In this document: positions 24,947 to 64,000 of the stretch, one piece after another
Layout: every line of letters starts with the position of its first letter
Numbering within the stretch: position 1 is the stretch's first letter
NCBI GenBank assembly: GCA_020746105.1
Contig: CM036636.1
Span: forward strand, 248,001-312,000
DNA from: Trogon surrucura
Lineage: Eukaryota > Chordata > Aves > Trogoniformes > Trogonidae
Length of the DNA: 64,000 bases
Reading direction: 5' to 3'
The notes under the pieces: model-generated
Told to the model about the DNA's origin: nothing
Database searches by the model: none
Seen by the model: the letters and a program-made list of their open reading frames with translations, nothing else
Position numbers and translations under genes: made by a program

Positions 24947-25869
24947 AAAGCCTTGTTCAGGGAAAAGCCACACGAAACAGAGGGGCCCATCAGCTGCCAC
25001 CAGGGACCTTGCGAATCTGCCACGTTCTAAGGCCTCTAATGGGACTTCAGTTCTTAGAAGTTCAGAGATCAGATGGTACCTGCGTTCCCATCCATTTCTT
25101 TCATTGCCTTGGAGCCCAGGGGTAGGTATTTTTCTCCCAGCTGTGGCTTAAAGCCCAGCCTGCGCAATTTCCGAGTCCTACCTCTGTGCAGGGCCCGTCC
25201 CCATCCCCGTGTCTCAGGGAAAGGGGAAGCCAAGAGCTCCACGGCCTGGGGCTTCTCTGTTTCATTTTACCCAGGCAAGGCACTCGAGCTCTGGGAAAGA
25301 AACCAAGGTGGCTCTTTGTGCAAGGGGACAGAACCCCTGGCTGAAGAGACAGGTGGCCTTTCCCCAGCAGCCCACTGAAGCACCAGAAGCGTCCCAGGAC
25401 GCTGAGACATCCGCACAGATCACAGCCCCTGTGCTGAAGGCTTTGGTTCAAGGAACCACAGAGCGCTCCAAAGACAATTCTTCAAAGACGCGCAAAGCTT
25501 CTCTTGTGCTGGGGGAGCACACGCTGGAACTGAGACGGGCTGTGAAGCTCAGAGACTAATCTGACACAACATATTACACCGAGGAAGTAAAAATCAATTT
25601 GGAATGATCTTTGCAAAAGAGGAGGAAGAAGCAGATGCGCTTTCTCAGCTTGTTCAGGTTTGTGCCGTTTCACACGTGACAGCGAGTCTGAAACAAGCAT
25701 TTGGTCTCAAAGGTAGAGCGCTGGAAAGTCTTAACTTCAGACTTGAAGGACGAGGACAGCAAAGCCCCACTTTGCCAAGAAATTCAGTTTCCCTGGGAGA
25801 ATTCGGTAGAAATCGGTTGGACCAACAGGCTCAGCTAAAAGACAAGAAGCGTCTTTGGGAAAGCGACGA
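24947..25869. other. Spacer between the solo LTR and the MAN1B1 3' end
   Basis: I see no exon, CR1 copy or RNA gene here. If the MAN1B1 signal at 25870-25875 is used, this is the whole remaining intergenic space. Confidence 0.5.
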
Positions 25870-25875
25870 TTTATT
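25870..25875 (-). terminator. Candidate MAN1B1 poly(A) signal
   Basis: AATAAA on the minus strand (tttatt on plus) 1.15 kb beyond the MAN1B1 stop at 27019-27021. I saw no nearer canonical signal, so the 3'UTR would be about 1.2 kb. Variant hexamers were not ruled out. Confidence 0.4.
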
Positions 25876-27018
25876 ATTCTCTCCTTCCGTTAACTCATTA
25901 TGCAATTAGTTATTATTCTCAAGCTAATCGAGAGGCAAAATCACTGTAAGAGTCCCACGGTCCCAGCGGTAGAGTCGATTGCATTAAGACTTGTGTAAGA
26001 CGTGAGCAACAGAAGATTTTGGATGAGCATTTGCGTGTGTCCCACCTTCTCAGAAAACTGTGTGTCCTCCGCAGGGCTGCCGTACAGGTGAAACGCCCGA
26101 CTCTGGAAACACCTTAACGCAGTATCTGGCCAGGAAGGGACAGACGGAGGCTGATTTAGGATTACACCCGATGTGCTCACAAGCTCTCCCCGTGCCCAAC
26201 CTCAGCAAGCAGCTTTCAGTCAGAACACCTGAGTCTAACCGACGCACATAATACATAAAATGCACGTGTCGTTTCACTTGCGCTTCACGTTATCTCCTGC
26301 ATTTCTGCAGATAAGTTAAAAAACCACAAGAACCTCTAGAAAATTATCTATCACTTCGAGCCAAACCAGCAGCAAATTCTCTTCCACCGTTCACTTCAGC
26401 CACAGCTTGAACAGGCAGCTCCAAGGGCTCTGCCCTGCTGGCGCTCCCTCCTCCTCGCGCGGCAGTTTGGAACCAGGTCGGAGCATCAGCAGCAACACCG
26501 ACAGGTTTGCTTCCACCTGGGATGACGTTACGGTTCTCCGTTAATTCCACTGCCCACCCGAAACACTCCGAGTTCGTTCGAGGGAACGGCGCTCCGAGTG
26601 CTTCAGGGAATCCAGAATAAACCAGAAAGCTGTCGGCTTGTTCTGCTCTCCAGGGACAATCCTGCGCTGTGAGACGACTCGCAGCGTTCCTGATATTTAA
26701 CGGGCATTTAGTTAAGACTTGACGTGAGCGAGTTCTGGTTCACCAGAGCCCCGTGGATGTCGTGGTCCGCGCTACAATTATTCTCTGAACCTCACCATCA
26801 ACACCAGGAAAACCAGCTCCGCTTGGCACAGCTCGGCCATCCCGGCACCAGGGATGAGGTTTAAGACTGCAAAGACTTCCCCAAACCAGAGACGCTTTCC
26901 CAAAGGTTTTGCTTGTTTGATCTACACGAAAAAAAGGTGCAACAGAGCATCTCTCTTCAAACCCTGAAAAATAAAGTGACTCCAAGTTCAAAAACAGGAA
27001 GGTCTACGGACACGCAGC

Positions 27019-48631
<21,613 letters not shown>

Positions 48632-49159
48632 GGCGGCGCCTCAGGGCCCGCCGCCCCGCGCGCCGGCCACCGCCACCACGGAGCGGAGCGGCCGCTTCCG
48701 GGAGCCGCTCTGGGCCGGCAGCGCTTCCGGAGCTCTATGGCGCCCCTGGCAACGGCCGCGCCGCGCCCTGGCAACCGCGGGACGGCAGCCCCGGCCCGGC
48801 CCCGGGCGCCGGCGGGGGGCTCGTCCTGCTCCGCCCGCTCGGCCACGCACCGTGGGGGTGGTGGGACGCGGGCGGGGCGTGCCCTGTGTGGCCGCTCCCT
48901 GGCAGTGTCCCAGGCCAGCCTGCGCTGGGGGGAGCTGTCCCTGCCCGTGGCCGGGGCTGGGCCAGGGGGTCTTCAAGGTGCCTCCCAAACCGAACCCCTC
49001 CGGGACTCTGTGGCACAGGGGGATGGGGCAGACGTGGTCTCCTTCCAAGTGCCAGCAAAGCCACCGGTCACCTGTCTGGGCACCTCTTTCGGGCAGATGG
49101 TTGCTGGCGTCTGGGGCTGAATTTCTTTCCCTCCTTCCCCTCATTTTACCTTTAGATTC

Positions 49160-49535
49160 CCCGCAGCCCCTTCAGGCACTGTCAGGTCTCCCCTTTAGGA
49201 GCCTTCTCCTCTCCAGCCTGAACAGCCCCAACTCTCCCAGCCTGTCCCCGCAGCAGAGCTGCTCCAGCCCCTGAGCATCTTGGTGGCCTCCTCTGGACCC
49301 GCTCCAACAGGTCCGTGTCCTTCTTGTGCTGGGGGCTCCAGCGCTGGACACAGAACCACGGGTGGGGTCTCACCAGAGCAGAGGGGCAGAATTACCAACC
49401 CAGACCTGCTGGCCAAACGAGGTTTGATGCAGCCCAGGACACGTTGGCTTTTTGGGCTGCCACCACACACTGCTGGCTCATGTTGAGCATCTCATCAACC
49501 AACATTCCCAAGTCCTTCCCTGCAGGGCTGCTCAG
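49160..49535 (-). mobile_element. CR1 LINE internal fragment
   Basis: Reverse-oriented CR1 body ('cagcctgaacagccccaact', 'cagaaccacgggtggggtct', 'gatgcagcccaggacacgtt') without the 3' terminus. It lies just beyond the MAN1B1 CpG island. Confidence 0.8.
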
Positions 49536-49539
49536 AATG

Positions 49540-51340
49540 AGAAGTAAGGAGAGGCTGGCAGTCCTCACTTTCCCTCTGTGTCGTGAGATTATAATAGAGA
49601 CCAGTCACAGAAATATTGGCATGAAAGGTACAGAAATGGAAACGTACACGTGGGAGGTCTTCAGGAAAAATGAATTGACGACAGTTAAGCAGAAAGAAGG
49701 GCCTGTGCACTCAGTGGAGCTCGGGAGGATGCAGCTCCCATCCAGCGGGAAGAGCCACGCTCTGGCAAGGTCACAGCACCAGTCACACAACAGAAGACCC
49801 TGTGCCCCACCAAGAGGAGGACGCGCAGACACCCTTGCCCCTCCTGCCAGCCCGCCAGCGAAACCCCCAAACAACTGCTGACTCCCCAAGGACAGAGAAG
49901 AGCTGTCTAATGCCATTATCAGCTGCCAGTGCGAACCCCCGAGGCACGTCTGACAGCTGACATCCCTCCGTATCACACACAGAGTCCTGGTCAAACCACA
50001 CGGGCCTGAGAGCAGACAACGAAGTCCTGTGAGGGGATGTCTGCGAGCAGGTGAGAAGCAGTTGTGTAAATAAACCCTTCCATGAGATCTGGCACTGAAT
50101 CTTGGTACTCGGCAGGATCCACTTGCCCCACACGATTCCTTCCCTCACCTGCTTCTCCCAGTCCTTCGTCACTCTCTGTGCAAACAGCTTCTTTGCTGAG
50201 GAGGGGGAAGAGGTGCGTTATCAGTGGGTGTAGAGAAATGGGGAAGAGCGCTGCTCGGCAACGCACACATTCAGAGCCACGAGGCCAGTTTTGTAATAAC
50301 CACGACTTCTGGATCAGGCTTGTAGGCCAACAGGACAAAGAACGTGTTGAAGCAGCCGCTTTAAGGCTCCCGCTTGAAGTGCTGGCACTGAATTCACATT
50401 TGTCTGTGCTTAACTGTGCAGTTAATATGCATCACTTGAGCCTTTAAATTTGGAATCCACCTCACTAGCTTCCCAGATAAGCTGAAAATTTGGTGGTTTT
50501 CTGAGCATTTCATGACTTAAAAAGTGCCCAGCAAACAATCCTGGAAGATACGGACAGTCGGCTTCAACAAGCGGGGGAACAACTCCATGGTTTAACAAGA
50601 AGCCTGAAGCACGTGTTGATTTTTAGGACTTATTTTCCTATCACAGGAAATTACTGATTGATGTAGCAGCCTTCAAACGGGCACCAAGAGACACACATGG
50701 GGTGAAATAAGTAAGGAAGGAAGAATATCTACTTCTGACTTTTGCTGGGTTCAGCACTAAAACCCCAAAAGAGGACAATCTTGTCATTTGTGAAAAGATA
50801 CTAACTTCCCCCTACTGTTGGTTCTATAAATAGAGCCCTGTTTAAAAAGTGCCTGCCAATGGCAAGCCAAGCAAAAGTTGCAAAAAGTTGCACCACAGCG
50901 AGCGCTCATTACCTCACAACAGCTGCAAAAGCCTGACTCAGATCCAGATCACTCGAGTTTAATATAAAAGAAAATAACTTTAAATAAAAGAAAAACACAC
51001 ACCACCCACAATTAAACTCCTTCCCCTCAGTAAAGTGGGTTGAAAAGCTTGAGAGGGAAAAAAAAACACCACACCAAGCCACCAGTATTGCAGGCAAGAA
51101 GAGTCTTTGTTTTCTGATGAAAAAATACATCCCACAATATCAAACCTTCCTTCAGGAATCACCCTCTGCTGAGCTCCACGTCCCCCTGCACAGCGAGGCG
51201 GGAGCACTGCAGCCTCCGGCCGTGCCAGCAGTGCCACCGCCGCAGCGTCCCGCAGCTGTGGTGACAACACCCATGACGTGGAGGGACAAAGACAAGTGTA
51301 TTTTCCTCATGGACAAGAAACACAAGACAGACACATAGAA
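49540..51340. other. Intergenic gap between MAN1B1 promoter and UAP1L1 3' end
   Basis: I find no gene. The open frames here are short and lack family features. UAP1L1 transcription runs leftwards into this gap. Confidence 0.55.
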
Positions 51341-51354
51341 ATCACAGTAACATC

Positions 51355-51360
51355 TTTATT
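51355..51360 (-). terminator. UAP1L1 poly(A) signal
   Basis: AATAAA on the minus strand (tttatt within 'acatctttattgtaaaaac'), about 2.1 kb past the UAP1L1 stop codon (53481-53483). Usage is inferred; nearer, weaker signals may also work. Confidence 0.55.
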
Positions 51361-53480
51361 GTAAAAACACTTAAGCGCCCAAAAACTTCTGGAGTACTAC
51401 AAGACCTCCCTTTGTTTCAGGTACTTCTTTCATTTCACAATGCATAGCAGAATTATGTTGTTACATAGAAAATGGATTGTTTTTTTTCCTTAAGTTCTCT
51501 CAAAATTCTATGTTGCAGTTTAAAATGTAAGGAGTCGTATAAAAAACTCAACAGACAAGGCAATCGGTATTCTAATTCCACTTCTCCTTGAACACAACCT
51601 CTAAAGGCCACGTCAGCAGCTCAGTGTACACATGATTAAAGCACACGGGAACTGAAGTTTCAAAAGAGAAAGCACTTTAGAAAAAGAAATATCCTTTCTT
51701 TATAGCACAGCGCAATTTAAACCAAGCGTGTGGCTGACTTAACAAGTAATACAAAGATACAACACAGTTTGTGCTCAGATATAAAGCTGGACTGACAGGA
51801 ATGGAATGTTCCGTAAAACACTGTGCAAAAAACCAGAAAAACACAGAATTGAGTGTCGAAGACAAAAGTTTGATTTACACATTTTTATATAAAAAGGGAA
51901 CGACTGGCTGCACATGCCAGGTGAGGTAATCAGAACCGTCGCCAGTTGCTCTGCACGGGCAAAAGGCTCGTTACTCGTGCGCACGCAGATACACTTCACA
52001 CCGAGAGCCCTGCCGCTGACATTTAGACGCTTTCTTTGGAAAACACGAGCCTACGCGCAAACACTATTGACTCTCAAGGCCATTTCCACATTTGCCCAAC
52101 ATTCCCAATACAGGTCAGCATTGGGAATTACGGAAAGCCGCTTCAGTTTTATAACAGACTCACACCTACTAAAACGGCACTGGGCAATTCCTCAGCAGAA
52201 GCAGACGGCATCTTCCTCACCACCTTCCCTAACACCTGATGTAGGGAGAAAGGGGGAAGAGGACTGGGTGCTCCTCCAGCAGCGCACCCGGAGCTGAAAT
52301 GACTTTGGCGTGTCCAGGGCAGGTTCTGCCTGGCACGAGCCTCCAGAGGCTGAACGGGAACTATCGTGTGTGGGTCACGGCCAGCCCGGGACCCCTCGGC
52401 CAGGGCGGAGTTCACACGCTACATCTGTTCTAGCAATCAGTGTCCTTGATTAGCTGATACTTATCTTCACATCATGGTTAGCGACGTATTTAAAAGGAAG
52501 GCACCTACAGAATTACTTCATAAGTGAGAGAGTGCTGCAAAACTACCTGGCCAGAAGCTGCAGAAGCAGGGGCTGGTGCATACACTGGTTATGCTGGGAT
52601 TGACTCTTTTTTTTTTTTGTTTTAGTTAAGCATTAAATTCTACCATCAGGATTTGTACCTCTTATAACTTTCAGGCACTTTAAAAGAGTCCCCTTTTAGG
52701 GATAGGGTATACATTGACGAGAAAAATAAATGTTTGCTACAGAAGGAAGAGCAAAGGGTTGTGAGAAAAAATCTCATAATTTTTTCTTTTTAATTAAAAA
52801 AAAAAAAAGCGGATTACTACAGCTGTAAAGAGCAATCAGTCTAAACTGCGGATTTACTTTGGTTTTCTTGGAATGGCACCAGCAAGCCCAGATATGCCAA
52901 CTAGTCTGCTCTGCTTTGGAGTCCCAACCTGAAGCACAGCAGCTTCCTCTGTCCAATCAGGCTAGAGGATGCAGTTGCTGAACTGAATCTTCTAACCAGG
53001 ATTAAGGAAAAAGACGGATCAAACTCATTCTTTGGCAGTAAACGCAATTTAAAAACAAAAACCCCCAGCCCCGCTGGCACAAACAAGACACCTAACAAGG
53101 CACTGAAGGGATGTAATCTTCTGGAGTGCAAAGCTGATTTATTTGGCCCTGACTAGCTCCTCTACACATTCATATGCACAGCGGATAAGAAATATAAAAT
53201 CTGTTTGGTACCCAGAAGGAATTCATCTTCATTCACATCTAAGTCTGCAAAACAGACTGAGGGAAAAGGCACAGCCTTCAGCGTCACCAAACAGAGCTGG
53301 TGAGCACGCACGCGTGTGCAAACACAGCTGCTGCGAGGACTTGGCATCGATCTGGCACTGCAAAGCGACTTTTTTTTTTTTTTATAATGCACTTCCTAGA
53401 TGGCATTTCAGTAATGTCAGTTCTTACAACAGATCTGACAGGCAGCGCTCTGATTTGAGGGGGAATGGCCTCCCTCCTCT
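51361..53480 (-). other. Putative UAP1L1 3'UTR
   Basis: About 2.1 kb between the stop codon and the likely poly(A) signal. It is AT-rich, with poly(A)/(T) tracts near 52605 and 52795, and has no coding frame of note and no CR1. Its extent is inferred only from the signal position. Confidence 0.5.

Positions 53481-64000
<10,520 letters not shown>

Noticed and set aside
52600-52810. Poly(T)/poly(A) tracts as retrotransposon tails
   Set aside because: No element body or target duplication adjoins them; they fit simple tracts in the UAP1L1 3'UTR.

Overview
The window is vertebrate nuclear DNA and almost certainly avian. It holds multi-exon genes with GT..AG introns, about twenty fragments of CR1 LINEs (the dominant bird retrotransposon) and a solo LTR of the ERVL-like kind common in bird genomes. 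The gene set matches the block UAP1L1 - MAN1B1 - DPP7 on human 9q34.3, in the same relative orientation. The species cannot be fixed from the sequence alone.

Layout. (1) 2109-21200, plus strand: DPP7, a lysosomal/secretory serine dipeptidyl peptidase. Eleven exons are visible and the 5' exon(s) are not. (2) 10240-17137 (perhaps to 17533), minus strand: a complete BTB-BACK-kelch (KLHL-family) gene of four coding exons, lying wholly inside the 8.7 kb DPP7 intron 9445-18127. Human DPP7 is compact and, from memory, has no nested gene; this is the most interesting item here. (3) 21200-25870: the spacer between the convergent 3' ends of DPP7 and MAN1B1. It is occupied by a 1.18 kb solo LTR with an intact 5-bp target-site duplication. 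(4) 27019-48631, minus: MAN1B1, the ER alpha-1,2-mannosidase, complete in 13 coding exons with a CpG-island promoter at about 47.98-48.9 kb. (5) 49540-51340: a small intergenic gap. (6) 51340 to beyond 64000, minus: UAP1L1, the last eight coding exons plus a 2.1 kb 3'UTR; its first exon lies beyond the right edge.

Function. The three syntenic genes are linked to glycoprotein and peptide turnover in the secretory/lysosomal system. MAN1B1 trims Man9 N-glycans and marks misfolded glycoproteins for ERAD. UAP1L1 is a paralogue of the UDP-GlcNAc pyrophosphorylase UAP1. DPP7 cleaves N-terminal dipeptides. The nested KLHL gene would encode a substrate adaptor for a Cullin-3 ubiquitin ligase. They are independent transcription units, not an operon.

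Repeat landscape. CR1 copies occur in both orientations. Three sets are head-to-head inverted pairs, the largest (33983-35925) inside MAN1B1 intron 8. That pair is followed directly by a 17-bp minisatellite whose unit is itself an inverted repeat. Exon borders were read by hand from splice sites and reading-frame continuity; every internal exon length agrees with its codon count.
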